Shown: positions 1 through 8,611 of the stretch, piece by piece
How positions within the stretch are numbered: the stretch's first letter is position 1
Layout: the number at the start of each line of letters is the position of its first letter
Source: Myxococcales bacterium
GTDB lineage: Bacteria > Myxococcota_A > Bradymonadia > UBA7976 > UBA1532
Length of the DNA: 55,000 nucleotides
Direction: 5' to 3'
Assembly (NCBI GenBank): GCA_020633555.1
Contig: JACKDL010000019.1
Coordinates: forward strand, 1-55,000
The notes under the pieces: generated by a model
The model's input: the letters and a program-made list of their open reading frames with translations, nothing else
The model's database searches: none
What the model was told of the DNA's origin: nothing
Position numbers and translations under genes: made by a program

Positions 1-98
1 GCGTCGTGCCCCCCGAGGCGCTGCTGGGCCGCCAGCGCCAAGGCCACCTGCTCGGCGCCGCCGATCTGCAACCACTGCAGGCAGTGCAGCACCCGCAT
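1..98 (-). CDS. Glycosyltransferase, N-terminal fragment (cut by window edge)
   Basis: Only the first 32 codons lie in the window. They begin with ATG at 98 and read MRVLHCLQWLQIGGAEQVA, followed by a helix-like stretch. A short beta strand followed by GGAE is the typical start of GT4-family glycosyltransferases, where the Gly-rich loop lies near the acceptor site. The start codon shares bases with the stop of the upstream glycosyltransferase (TGATG), so translation is probably coupled. It would be the third gene of a minus-strand operon for repeat-unit assembly. The specificity cannot be read. Confidence 0.7.
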   Translation of the reverse strand, partial: MRVLHCLQWLQIGGAEQVALALAAQQRLGGHD

Positions 99-1183
99 CA
101 GCCGGCCCCCCCGTACAGGGCCAGGTGCCGGTGGGCCCACGGGCCCGGCGCGAACCGGGCGCGCGCGTCGTCGGCGGCGGCGCGCCCCAGGCGGGCGCGG
201 GCCAGCCGGTCGGCCAGCAGGCGCCGGCAGTGGGCCGCCAGGGCGTCATCGTCGCCCGGCGGCGCCAACAGCCCGGTGCGCCCGTCCTGCACCACGTCGG
301 GTACGCCGCCCACGGCCGGCGCCACCACGGGCACGCCGCGGGCCATGGCCTCCAGCGCGGTCATGGGGCAGCCTTCGCTGGCCGAGGTGCTGAGGACCAC
401 ATCGGCAGCGGCGTAAAGCGGTTCCAAATCAGCAACATAGCCCAACCGCACCGCGTTCACCGGCGCGGCCTGGGCCACGGCCTGGGCCAGGGGCCCGTCG
501 CCGGCGATCCACACCACCGCTTCGGGCAGCGCCCGGGCCACGGCCAGCGCCGCCAGGGGTCGCTTCACGGGCACCAGCCGGCCCACCCAGGCGATCCAGG
601 GCCGCTCGGGATCCACCCCGTGGGCCCGGGCCAGCGCGGCGCGGGCCTGCGCCCGGGCGGGCGCCTCCGCGGGCGGCCGGGCGGTGGCGTTGGGCACCAC
701 CTCGATGGGTCGCCAGGTGACCCGGGCGGCCCGCCTCGCGGTCACTCGATCCACGGCCAGCACCCGATCGACCGCGGCGGCCCCCAGCGCGGTGTAGGCC
801 AGGTGCTTGCCGTGCCCCAGCCAGGTGGCCTGATCGAAGCCGTGGATGGTCATCAGGGCCCGGTGGGCCCGGCGCCGCCCGCCCGCGTACACGGCAGCCT
901 TGTAGGCGTGGGCGTGGGCCGCCTGGATCCGGTCGCTGCGCAGGGCGTCGCGCAGGGCGGCCTGGGCCTGGGGATCGAACCGGCGCGTCACGGGGATGAT
1001 CCGGGCGGGCACCGAAAGGCCCTGCACCCGCTCCACCAGCGCCTCGGCCTGGGCGGCGCGCTGCTCCACCAGCGCATACAGGCAGCTCGTGGCGCCGTGG
1101 GCCGCCAGGGCCTCGGCCAGCGCGCAGGCCACCGCCTCGGCGCCGCCGAAGCCACCCGCGCAGAGCACCTGCGCCACCCGCAT
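98..1183 (-). CDS. GT4-family glycosyltransferase
   Basis: A 361-residue protein of normal length for a GT-B glycosyltransferase. The N-terminus has the loop GGFGGAEAVA (residues about 9-18). The C-terminal nucleotide-sugar half has WVGRLVPVKRP, then the E-x7-E region SEGCPMTALEAMARGVPVVA and VPDVVQDGRTGLL, which are hallmarks of GT4. It probably adds one sugar to the lipid-linked repeat unit at the cytoplasmic membrane face. The ATG at 1183 overlaps the stop of the upstream fusion gene (TGATG), and its own stop overlaps the next glycosyltransferase in the same way, so three genes form a tight operon. Donor and acceptor cannot be inferred. Confidence 0.88.
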   Translation of the reverse strand: MRVAQVLCAGGFGGAEAVACALAEALAAHGATSCLYALVEQRAAQAEALVERVQGLSVPARIIPVTRRFDPQAQAALRDALRSDRIQAAHAHAYKAAVYAGGRRRAHRALMTIHGFDQATWLGHGKHLAYTALGAAAVDRVLAVDRVTARRAARVTWRPIEVVPNATARPPAEAPARAQARAALARAHGVDPERPWIAWVGRLVPVKRPLAALAVARALPEAVVWIAGDGPLAQAVAQAAPVNAVRLGYVADLEPLYAAADVVLSTSASEGCPMTALEAMARGVPVVAPAVGGVPDVVQDGRTGLLAPPGDDDALAAHCRRLLADRLARARLGRAAADDARARFAPGPWAHRHLALYGGAG

Positions 1184-2964
1184 CAGCGGGCGCCCTGGCC
1201 CGTCAGCAGCACGCGGAAGGTGCGCACCACGATCTTCAGCTCCATGCGCACGTAGGTGTCGAAGCGGTACAGGTGGGCGATGTAGGCCATGTCGTGGCTG
1301 GCCTTCGCCCGCGCGGCACGCTCGCTGGCGTCGCCGTAGCCCGCCTGCACCTGCGCCCAACCGGTGAGCCCCGGCTTGACGACCATGTGGCGGTCGGTGA
1401 AGCCCGGCACCTTCATCTCCAGCGCGCTGGCGAAGGTCTGCCGCTCGGGCCGCGGGCCGATGAGGCTCATCTCGCCGCGCAGCACGTTGATGAACTGGGG
1501 CAGCTCGTCGAGCCGGTGCTTGCGCAGGAAGGCCCCCACCCGGGTGATGCGCGGATCCGCCTGCTGCGCGAACGCGGGGCCGCTGCGGGCCTCGGCGTCT
1601 ACCACCATGCTGCGAAACTTCAGCATCTCGAACTCGGTGGGCACGCCGTCGTCGCCCGGGCGCATGCGGCGCTGGCGGTAGATCACCGGGCCCGGGCTGT
1701 CGAGCCGGACGGCCAGCGCCACCGCCAGGAACACGGGCGCGCCCAGGGTGAACGCCACGGCGCAGGCCGCCAGATCCACCAGCCGCTTCGTCACGCGCAC
1801 GGACGTGGGCAGGGGCGCGAGCTGACCGGCCACCGCCGACTCGTTCGGTCGGCGCCACAGCCGCCGGCGGCGCCGCAGCGTGAAGCGGGCCAGGCCCACC
1901 AGGTATGCGTACTGGGCCACCAGGAACAGCCGCAGGAAGCGCCAGAGGCGCGGCCCCGCGGTGGGGCGGGCGTCCCGGCTGAGCAGCGGCACGCCGAGGG
2001 CGAGGAGCCAGCATGCGCCGGCCACCGCCCGACCCGCCGCCCAGGGCCACAGGGCCGCGGTCAGCACCGCCAGGGCAGCCAACAGCAGCAGCGGCCCCAT
2101 GGTCCGCAGCAGCTTGCGGAGCAGGGCAGGGGCCACGGTGGGCCTGAGGAAGCCCGCCCGGTGCCGCCACAGCATCTGGTAGTTGCCGAAGGCGATGCGC
2201 ACCCAGCGGTGGAAGGCGTGCTCCAGCCGGGCGGTGGGATCATCGCTGGCCGAGGCGCCCGGCGCGAACGCCACCCGCCGGCCCGCCAGCCGCAGTCGCA
2301 GCGGGATGACGTAGTCGTCGTTCACCGTGTCGGGGGGCAGGGGGGTCCAGTCCCGGGCGCGCACCATGTAGGCGGCGCCAGCGGCGCTGACCAGCAGCCC
2401 GCGCTCGGCCTCGGCCGCGCGGATCCGGCTCTCCAGGGCCCAGTACTCGCCCTCGGTGCCGCCCTCGCCTCGGATGGTGTAGGCCGCCGCCACGGCGCCC
2501 ACCTCGGGATCGGCGAAGGGCGCCGCCAGCGCTGGCACGGTGTCGGGGGTGAGCACGGCGCTGGTGTCGGTGAGCAGCAGCAGCTCGCCCGTGGCCGCCT
2601 TGGCCAGCGTGTTCAGGCCGTGGGCCTTGCCCTTGCGCACCTCGCCCACGATCAGGCGCACGCCTCGCTCGGCGTAGCGGCGCGCGATGGCCACGGTGTC
2701 ATCGGTGCTGCCGTCGCTGTAGACCAGCACCTCCAGGGGCCGGGGCGCCGGCAGCGCCAGGGTCTGGTCCAGCTTGGCCGCCAGATGAGCGCCCTCGTTG
2801 CAGGCGGGGATCAGCACGCTGATCCTGGGCGCCGCGCCCGGCTCCGTGGGCGTTGCCCGACGGCGCACGGGCCACGCCCACAGCAGCAGGGGGTAGAGCG
2901 CGAAGGGGGCGATGAAGGCCAGGGCCAGGGCGCCGATGGCCAGCGCGGCGGGCAGGGGTGCCAT
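1183..2964 (-). CDS. GT2 glycosyltransferase / initiating sugar-phosphate transferase fusion
   Basis: 593 residues with two catalytic domains. After an N-terminal hydrophobic helix, residues about 50-290 form a membrane GT2 glycosyltransferase: ISVLIPACNEG, SDGSTDDT, a TDTS acidic motif, NDDY and a later HRW. One or two hydrophobic helices follow (about 300-350). Residues about 400-593 are a bacterial sugar transferase of the WbaP/WcaJ type (PF02397): KFRSM, DELPQFINVLRGEMSLIGPRP and KPGLTGWAQVQ. That family moves a sugar-1-phosphate onto undecaprenyl phosphate, the first step of repeat-unit synthesis. The ATG at 2964 follows AGGAGG with a short 3-base gap; an in-frame GTG at 2985 is the alternative. 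Joining the first-step enzyme to a GT2 suggests that two steps are channelled in one protein. Confidence 0.88.
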   Translation of the reverse strand: MAPLPAALAIGALALAFIAPFALYPLLLWAWPVRRRATPTEPGAAPRISVLIPACNEGAHLAAKLDQTLALPAPRPLEVLVYSDGSTDDTVAIARRYAERGVRLIVGEVRKGKAHGLNTLAKAATGELLLLTDTSAVLTPDTVPALAAPFADPEVGAVAAAYTIRGEGGTEGEYWALESRIRAAEAERGLLVSAAGAAYMVRARDWTPLPPDTVNDDYVIPLRLRLAGRRVAFAPGASASDDPTARLEHAFHRWVRIAFGNYQMLWRHRAGFLRPTVAPALLRKLLRTMGPLLLLAALAVLTAALWPWAAGRAVAGACWLLALGVPLLSRDARPTAGPRLWRFLRLFLVAQYAYLVGLARFTLRRRRRLWRRPNESAVAGQLAPLPTSVRVTKRLVDLAACAVAFTLGAPVFLAVALAVRLDSPGPVIYRQRRMRPGDDGVPTEFEMLKFRSMVVDAEARSGPAFAQQADPRITRVGAFLRKHRLDELPQFINVLRGEMSLIGPRPERQTFASALEMKVPGFTDRHMVVKPGLTGWAQVQAGYGDASERAARAKASHDMAYIAHLYRFDTYVRMELKIVVRTFRVLLTGQGAR

Positions 2965-3064
2965 GCACCTCCTCAAGACGAGCACAGAGGGGCGGGCGAA
3001 GGTCGCAAGGTCGCCCGAGCGCGGCTAAGCTACCTTGCTTGCAGGCTCGGATCATGGGGTTTTC

Positions 3065-4270
3065 GTGACGTTCCTCCGACCACTGGCGCTCCTGCTGGCC
3101 CCGCTGCTTCTGGCCGCGGCGCCCCCGACCCTCCAGCCCGGGAACACGGTGACGGTGGTCATCCCCGATCCGCGCCCCGAGACGCAGCAGCTCGTGGTGG
3201 ATCCGACGGGCAATATCCCGCTGGGTCGCTACGGCCGGCTCACGGTCACGGGGCTGACCGTCGAGGCAGCCCAGCGGGCCGCGCGCGAGCAGCTCAAGGC
3301 CTACATCCGCAACCCGCAGGCCATCACCCTGGCGCTGGTGGACGCCCGCTACTTCGTCTTTGTGACGGGCCAGGTGGAGCGCTCCGGCTTCGTGCGCGTG
3401 TCGCCGGGCGAGACGGTGTGGCAGGCGGTGCAGCGGGCCGGCGGGCGGTTGCAGGGGGCCGATCTGGCCCACGTGCGGCTGGCCCGCGAGGGCAAGGAGC
3501 AGGTGCTGGACGTGGCCGCCTTCCTGGCAGGCCAGGCCGAGGCCCCCCCGACCCTCGAGCCGGGCGACGTGGTGTTCGTGCCGGCGGCGGTCGGGGCGCC
3601 CCAGGCGGGCACCGGCCGGGTGGCCCTGCTGGGGCGGGCGGCCCTGGACGACAAGATCTTCGTGCTGGGGGCGGTGGGCAAGCCGGGCCTGTACGACCGG
3701 GCGGGGAGCGCCTCGCTGCTCACGGCGCTGGGCCAGGCGGGGGGCCCCACCCCCGAGGCCGGGCTGACGGGCGCGCGCCTGCTCACGCTCGAGGCCAGCC
3801 ACCTGGTGGATCTGGCGGCGGCCCTGCGCGGCGAGCTGAACAGCCTGCCGCACCTGCCCGAGAAGGGCGGCGCCATCCTGTACATCCCACCCCGGCGGGC
3901 CGAGGACCCCGACCCGTTCGCGCCGCAGATCAACGTGATTGGCGGCGTGACCCGGCCCGGCCGGTACCCGCTGGTGGGGCCCACCTCGCTGGTCGAGGCG
4001 GTGGCCATGGCGGGCGGGCCCACCAAGGAGGCCGAACTGGACGAGCTGTACCTGGTGCGCGAGACCCGCAGCTACACGCTGGCCCAGCGCTTCGATCTGG
4101 AGCGCCTGCTGGCCGAGGGCGGGGCCCCCATGCGGGTGCGGGTGCAACCCGGCGACACGGTGAGCGTGGGCCAGTCTGCCTACGACGCCTGGCGCACCGC
4201 GGTGCAGATCATCTCGGACGTCGCGGTGATCAGCGCCGCCATCCTCATCTTCATGGGAGCCCAGAACTGA
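3065..4270 (+). CDS. Polysaccharide export protein (Wza-like, SLBB domains)
   Basis: 401 residues. A GTG start at 3065 gives a clean signal peptide (MTFLRPLALLLAPLLLAAA); an upstream in-frame TTG at 3035 would put polar residues before it and is less likely. The first domain is a Poly_export domain (VDPTGNIPLGRYGRLTVTG and an AYIRNPQ region). At least two SLBB-like repeats follow (FVTGQVERSGFVRV, FVLGAVGKPGLY, INVIGGVTRPGRYPL), and there is a hydrophobic C-terminal helix. The family forms the outer-membrane or periplasmic channel for exported polysaccharide. No lipobox Cys is seen, unlike E. coli Wza. It is the first gene of a four-gene plus-strand operon and overlaps the next start as TGATG. 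Confidence 0.88.
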   Translation: MTFLRPLALLLAPLLLAAAPPTLQPGNTVTVVIPDPRPETQQLVVDPTGNIPLGRYGRLTVTGLTVEAAQRAAREQLKAYIRNPQAITLALVDARYFVFVTGQVERSGFVRVSPGETVWQAVQRAGGRLQGADLAHVRLAREGKEQVLDVAAFLAGQAEAPPTLEPGDVVFVPAAVGAPQAGTGRVALLGRAALDDKIFVLGAVGKPGLYDRAGSASLLTALGQAGGPTPEAGLTGARLLTLEASHLVDLAAALRGELNSLPHLPEKGGAILYIPPRRAEDPDPFAPQINVIGGVTRPGRYPLVGPTSLVEAVAMAGGPTKEAELDELYLVRETRSYTLAQRFDLERLLAEGGAPMRVRVQPGDTVSVGQSAYDAWRTAVQIISDVAVISAAILIFMGAQN

Positions 4271-4563
4271 TGCGGTGGATCATGCTGATGGCCGCCCTGG
4301 CGGCGTGGGGCTGCGGGCCCACGATCACCATCCGCCACCGGGATCCCACCCGGCCGCTGGCCAAGGTCTTCTGCGACGGTCAGGCGCAGGGGGATGTGGT
4401 GGCCGGCCGCGAGCTGGCCTTCAAGGTGGAGCCGGGCCCCCACACGCTGCTGCTGCGCACCCGCGAGGGCGCCACGCCCTGGCACCCCGAGGCGGGCGTG
4501 CCGGTGATCCTGGACGACGGCGTCGTGGTGACGCTGCTGCCCGACAGCGAGCCCGCCCAGTGA
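4270..4563 (+). CDS. Small predicted lipoprotein in the export operon
   Basis: 97 residues. The N-terminus MRWIMLMAALAAWGCG looks like a lipoprotein signal, with Cys15 after Ala-Trp-Gly; the lipobox is imperfect because Trp sits at -2. The remainder is a short, mostly beta, domain that I do not recognise; it includes VFCDGQAQGDVVAGRELAF and HTLLLRTREG, which resemble a PEGA-like surface-exposed fold. It is locked between the Wza-like and Wzz-like genes by TGATG and GTGA overlaps, so it is likely translated with them and may assist the export complex. The function is inferred only from position. Confidence 0.7.
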   Translation: MRWIMLMAALAAWGCGPTITIRHRDPTRPLAKVFCDGQAQGDVVAGRELAFKVEPGPHTLLLRTREGATPWHPEAGVPVILDDGVVVTLLPDSEPAQ

Positions 4564-5885
4564 GTGGCCCCGCGGGCCGCCCGGGCCGGTTGGATCTGGC
4601 GCTGCTCATCGACGCCCTGCGCCTGCGCTGGATCTGGGTGGCCGTGCCCGCCGTGCTGGTGCCCATGCTCGCCGTCCTGGCGGTGAAGACCGTCGGCCCC
4701 AACCGCAAGGCGTCGGCGCTCATCCTGGTGCGCGACGACTACAAGGTCGCCCCGGTGCTGCAAGACGTCTCGGTGGGCGTGGCCCTGTCGAGCCGGCTGC
4801 CCGAGGTGCGCAGCCTGGTGCGCAGCCCCCAGACCGTCGAGGCGGTCCTGCGCTCGCTTGGGGTGGTCACCGCCGAGATGGACGAGCTGGCGGTCGAGAC
4901 CACCGTCTCGGGCTTCGCCAACCGCATCGAGGTGTACGGCGAGGGCGGCGGCCTGGTGCGCATCACCCTGTCGGGTCGCTCGGCGGATCTGGTCAGCCAG
5001 GCGTTGACCCTGCTCACCGAGCGCGTCATTCAGGAGCTGCTGGGGCCCCGGCGGCTGGCGCTCCAGACCACCACGCGCTTCCTGAAAGAGCAGCTCGACC
5101 GCGTGAAGAGCGAGCTGGACCAGGTGGAGACCGAGCTGGGCCGGCTCAGCAAGGACGGCACCGGCTACGTGCCCGAGCTGCGCCGGGTGAAGGTGGACGC
5201 CTTCCGCGCCCTGAGCGAGGCCCTCACCGAGGCCGAGAGCGAGCTGGCGGGGGTGGCGGGCGGCGCTCCGCCCAGCGCCATGAACCCGAAGATGGCCGCC
5301 AACCTCATCCAGGCCCGGGCCAGCGTGCGGCGCTTGAAGCAGACCTACACCGACACGCACCCCGCGGTGGTGTCGGGCATGGCCGACGTGGCGCGCCTGG
5401 AGGCGCAGCTCGGGCTGGCCCCCGGCGAGCAGGTGCCGGCGAACCGGGCCGGCCGCGGCCGCGACGCGGCGCAGAGCCAGCGCAAGGTGGACTTCCTGCG
5501 GCGCCGCCTGGCCGAGGCCCAGGTGGACCTGCAGACCTTCACCGAGCACAGCCAGCGGGTGGACCGCCTGCAGCGGCTGCGGCGGGTGAAGGGCGAGGCC
5601 TACTCGAACCTGCTGAAGCGCTACGAAGAGGCCACCATCAGCCGCAACCTCAGCCAGAAGCAGCAGGCCGACGACGTGCGCATGGTGGAGCCCCCCGGGC
5701 GGCCCCTGGTGACCCGCACCTCCACCACGCCCTTCCTGGCGCTGGCGGGGCTCATCGGCGGGCTGCTGCTGGGCCTGGCCATGGTGGTGCTGCTCGAGCT
5801 GCTGGATCCCACCCTGCGGCGCCCCGCCGAGGCGGTGGCGGCGGCGGGCGCCCCGGTGCTGGGCCGCACGCCGGGCGTGCGGTGA
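4560..5885 (+). CDS. Wzz/GumC-type chain-length determinant, no kinase domain
   Basis: 441 residues. There is an N-terminal transmembrane helix (about 20-40, following a RLRWIW stretch), a long periplasmic part rich in predicted coiled coil (about 160-370, with many EQLDRVKSELDQ-type heptads), and a C-terminal helix (LALAGLIGGLLLGLAMVVLL). This is the layout of polysaccharide co-polymerases. The chain ends about 30 residues after the second helix, so the cytoplasmic BY-kinase domain found in Wzc is absent. It would set polymer length together with the polymerase encoded next. The GTG start at 4560 overlaps the previous stop (GTGA), and its own stop overlaps the following start. Confidence 0.87.
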   Translation: MSGPAGRPGRLDLALLIDALRLRWIWVAVPAVLVPMLAVLAVKTVGPNRKASALILVRDDYKVAPVLQDVSVGVALSSRLPEVRSLVRSPQTVEAVLRSLGVVTAEMDELAVETTVSGFANRIEVYGEGGGLVRITLSGRSADLVSQALTLLTERVIQELLGPRRLALQTTTRFLKEQLDRVKSELDQVETELGRLSKDGTGYVPELRRVKVDAFRALSEALTEAESELAGVAGGAPPSAMNPKMAANLIQARASVRRLKQTYTDTHPAVVSGMADVARLEAQLGLAPGEQVPANRAGRGRDAAQSQRKVDFLRRRLAEAQVDLQTFTEHSQRVDRLQRLRRVKGEAYSNLLKRYEEATISRNLSQKQQADDVRMVEPPGRPLVTRTSTTPFLALAGLIGGLLLGLAMVVLLELLDPTLRRPAEAVAAAGAPVLGRTPGVR

Positions 5886-7237
5886 GGGCCAGCGGCTGGC
5901 CCGACCTGTTCAGCCACCCGGGCCTGGCCGGCGCCGTGGTGCTGGGGGTGGCCGGCGGGCTCCTGGCCGGGGTGGTCCACCCGCTGGCCCCCATCGCGCT
6001 GGTGCTGGGCGGCGCCGTGGTGCTCTACGGGCTGCTGCGCCCCATCGGGCTGCTGATCGCGTTCCTGGGCATCCTGTTCCTGCGGCCCACCGACTTCTTC
6101 CCCGCGCTGGCGCCGCTCATGCTGGGCAAGCTGGTCGTCGCGGGCGCCCTGGGCGCGATGGTGCTCGACCGGGCCCTGCGTCGAGAGGTGCGCTGGCCCA
6201 AGGCGGCCGCGACCCCGTGGATGGCCGGCGTGGTGGCCACGGTGCTGCTCAGCAGCCTGCGCGGCTCGGATCCCGGAGCCAGCCTCGCCACCTTCAACGA
6301 GGTCTTCGTCAAGATCATCCTGCTGTACGGCCTGCTGCTGTTCCTGGTGAACACGCCCGCACGCGCCCTGGCGGTGCAGGGGGGCATCGTGGCCTTCACC
6401 AGCGTGCTGGGCCTGTACGCCATCCAGCTCAAGCTCACCGGCCAGGCCAACATCGAGGGCAGCCGGGCCGGCGCCATCGGCCTGCTGGGCGACCCCAACG
6501 ATCTGGCGTTGTCGCTGTTGATGAGCCCCGCCTTCCTCATCATGGCGTGGCCTCGGGCCCGCGGGTTGGGGCGGCTGGCCATCGGCCTGGCGCTGATCGC
6601 GGTGGTCGGTGGCCTGATCGCCACCCAGAGCCGGGGCGGGCTGCTGGGCTTCGCGGCCATGGGCTACATGGTGGTCCGCGCCCGCCTGAGGAGCCGCGTG
6701 GCCACCTTCGCCCTGGTGGGCGCCGGGCTGCTGGGCCTGGTGCTGGTGGCGGGCGTGGCCTCCCGGCAGACGGTGAGCACCTCGGGCATCGACGAGTCGG
6801 CCCAGGGGCGCCTGGACGCCTGGTACGCCGGCTACCGCATGTTCCGGGCGCGCCCCATCACGGGCGTGGGCTACGAGCGCTTCCCCGACAACTACCCCGT
6901 GTTCGCCTTGAACCCCGTGGAGTGGGGCCCCAAGGCGGCCCACTCCACCTGGGTGAAGGCGCTGGCCGAGGTGGGCCTGTTGGGGCTGATTCCCTTCTTG
7001 GCCATGGTGGCGGTCACCCTGCGCAGCGCGTGGGCCCTGCACCCTCGGCGCGGCCCGCCCACGGTCGCGGCGGCGGTCCCCGAGAGCCTGCTGCCCATGC
7101 TGACGGGCCTGCTGGTGTCGGCGTCGTTCCTCAGCCAGACCTGGAACTGGTTCATCTACATCGCGGTGGGCCTGGTGGCGGCCCTGGAGGCCCAGGCGGT
7201 GCCTGCGGCCTCAGAACTGGAAGTAGATGAACGGTGA
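5882..7237 (+). CDS. O-antigen polymerase/ligase family membrane protein (Wzy/WaaL type)
   Basis: 451 residues with roughly ten to twelve hydrophobic helices. The Wzy_C signature is present: a conserved TQSRGGLLG followed by a large loop with GVGYERFPDNYP, then AHSTWVKALAEVGLLG. These features mark the family that polymerises or transfers lipid-linked glycans in the periplasm. Its place next to a Wzz-like protein and near a Wzx flippase favours polymerase over ligase, but the sequence alone does not decide this. The GTG at 5882 overlaps the previous stop. The last 27 bases overlap the tail of the converging MBOAT gene. Confidence 0.85.
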   Translation: MRASGWPDLFSHPGLAGAVVLGVAGGLLAGVVHPLAPIALVLGGAVVLYGLLRPIGLLIAFLGILFLRPTDFFPALAPLMLGKLVVAGALGAMVLDRALRREVRWPKAAATPWMAGVVATVLLSSLRGSDPGASLATFNEVFVKIILLYGLLLFLVNTPARALAVQGGIVAFTSVLGLYAIQLKLTGQANIEGSRAGAIGLLGDPNDLALSLLMSPAFLIMAWPRARGLGRLAIGLALIAVVGGLIATQSRGGLLGFAAMGYMVVRARLRSRVATFALVGAGLLGLVLVAGVASRQTVSTSGIDESAQGRLDAWYAGYRMFRARPITGVGYERFPDNYPVFALNPVEWGPKAAHSTWVKALAEVGLLGLIPFLAMVAVTLRSAWALHPRRGPPTVAAAVPESLLPMLTGLLVSASFLSQTWNWFIYIAVGLVAALEAQAVPAASELEVDER

Positions 7238-8611
7238 GGCCTCCAGCGGGGCAAACATCAGCAGCCCCAGCACCAGCAAGGCCAACACGGTGAGCGGGCC
7301 CCAGGCCAGCGGATCCTGAGCGGGCAGCTTGCGCACCCAGGCGGGCCGCAGCAGGTGCAGCGCGTGCCAGCCCGCCAGGGCCGCGAGCAGCGCCACGGTG
7401 CGCGGGGGCCACCAGCGCACGGTCCCGGCGTCGCCCAGCAGCCCCTGGAGGAAGGTCCAGGTGGTGCCGAAGTCGGCGGCCCGGAAGGGCACCCACAGCA
7501 GGTGCACGCCCACCAGGGTGGCGGCCCAGCCCGCGGTCTGGCGCAGCAGCGACGACCGGGCGATGTGGTTCGGGTGCACGCCCCAGTGGCGGTGCACCGC
7601 CAGCGCCAGCCCGTGGGCGCCCCCCCACAGCACGAAGTTCCACCCGGCGCCGTGCCACAGGCCGCCCAGCAGCATGGTGAGCAGCAGGTTCACGTCCGTG
7701 CGCACCGGGCCCTGCCGGTTGCCCCCCAGCGCGATGTACAGGTAGTCGCGCAGCCAGCTCGACAGGGTGATGTGCCACCGGCGCCAGAACTCGGTGATGG
7801 ACCGCGACAGGTACGGCGTGTGGAAGTTCTCGGGCAGGTGGAAGCCGAACACCCGGGCCACGCCGATGGCCATCAGCGAGTACCCCGCGAAGTCGCAGAA
7901 GATCTGCCCCCCGTAGGCGAACATGCCCAGCCACAGGGTGGCCGTGTCGTACAGGGCCGGCTCGGCGAACACCGGATCCACGAAGACGCTCAGGTTGTCG
8001 GCCACCAGCGTCTTCTGCACGAAGCCCAGCAGGAAGAGCTGCGCGCCGGCGCGCACGTGCGCTGCGCTCGACCGCACCGGGCGGTCGAGCTGATCGAGGA
8101 ACTCGCTGGCCCGCACGATGGGCCCGGCCACGAGCTGCGGGAAGAAGCTGACGAACAGCAGGAACTTTGGCAGGTCGTCGCAGCGCGCGATCCGGCCGCG
8201 GTACAGGTCGATGGTGTAGCTCATGGTCTGGAAGGTGAAGAACGAGATCCCCACCGGCAGCGTGATGCCCAGGGCGCCCAGGTGCTCGATCCCGAAGGCC
8301 TGCGCGAAGCTCTGCACGAAGAAGTCGGCGTACTTGAAGAAGGCCAGCGAGCCCAGGTCGCCGCACAGCCCGATCCACAGGTAGAGCTTGCGGCGCGGCC
8401 CGTCGGCGGTGCGCGACACCCGGTCGCCCCACCACCAGCTCCACACGCTGCTGCCGGTGATCAGCAGCAGGAAGCGCCAGTCCCACCAGCCGTAGAAGAC
8501 GAAGCTGGCTCCCAGCAGCAGGGCCCGGCGGAAGCGGTCGCCCTTGAACGCCGCGAACAGCCCGCCCACCACGGCGATGAACACGAAGAAGGCCAGCGAG
8601 CTGAAGATCAC
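7211..8611 (-). CDS. MBOAT-family O-acyltransferase (AlgI-like)
   Basis: 466 residues and polytopic. It carries the MBOAT hallmarks: FFKYADFF, LPVGISFFTFQTMSYTID, FFPQLVAGPI, a RSITEFWRRWHITLSSWLRDYLY region, and the catalytic His in GGLWHGAGWNF. AlgI-type proteins carry acetyl groups across the membrane for O-acetylation of exported polysaccharide. The GTG start at 8611 overlaps the stop of the SGNH-like gene (GTGA), which fits the usual MBOAT plus SGNH partner pair. Its 3' end overlaps the polymerase gene tail to tail. Confidence 0.9.
   Translation of the reverse strand: MIFSSLAFFVFIAVVGGLFAAFKGDRFRRALLLGASFVFYGWWDWRFLLLITGSSVWSWWWGDRVSRTADGPRRKLYLWIGLCGDLGSLAFFKYADFFVQSFAQAFGIEHLGALGITLPVGISFFTFQTMSYTIDLYRGRIARCDDLPKFLLFVSFFPQLVAGPIVRASEFLDQLDRPVRSSAAHVRAGAQLFLLGFVQKTLVADNLSVFVDPVFAEPALYDTATLWLGMFAYGGQIFCDFAGYSLMAIGVARVFGFHLPENFHTPYLSRSITEFWRRWHITLSSWLRDYLYIALGGNRQGPVRTDVNLLLTMLLGGLWHGAGWNFVLWGGAHGLALAVHRHWGVHPNHIARSSLLRQTAGWAATLVGVHLLWVPFRAADFGTTWTFLQGLLGDAGTVRWWPPRTVALLAALAGWHALHLLRPAWVRKLPAQDPLAWGPLTVLALLVLGLLMFAPLEASPFIYFQF

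Noticed and set aside
2965..3064. Promoters in the divergent gap between the sugar transferase and export genes
   Set aside because: No pair of hexamers with acceptable spacing could be found on either strand.
1273..4269. Long plus-strand frame covering the sugar transferase and export genes
   Set aside because: Low-complexity His/Gln/Arg/Gly-rich translation; only its last part after 4270 is a real gene (the small lipoprotein).
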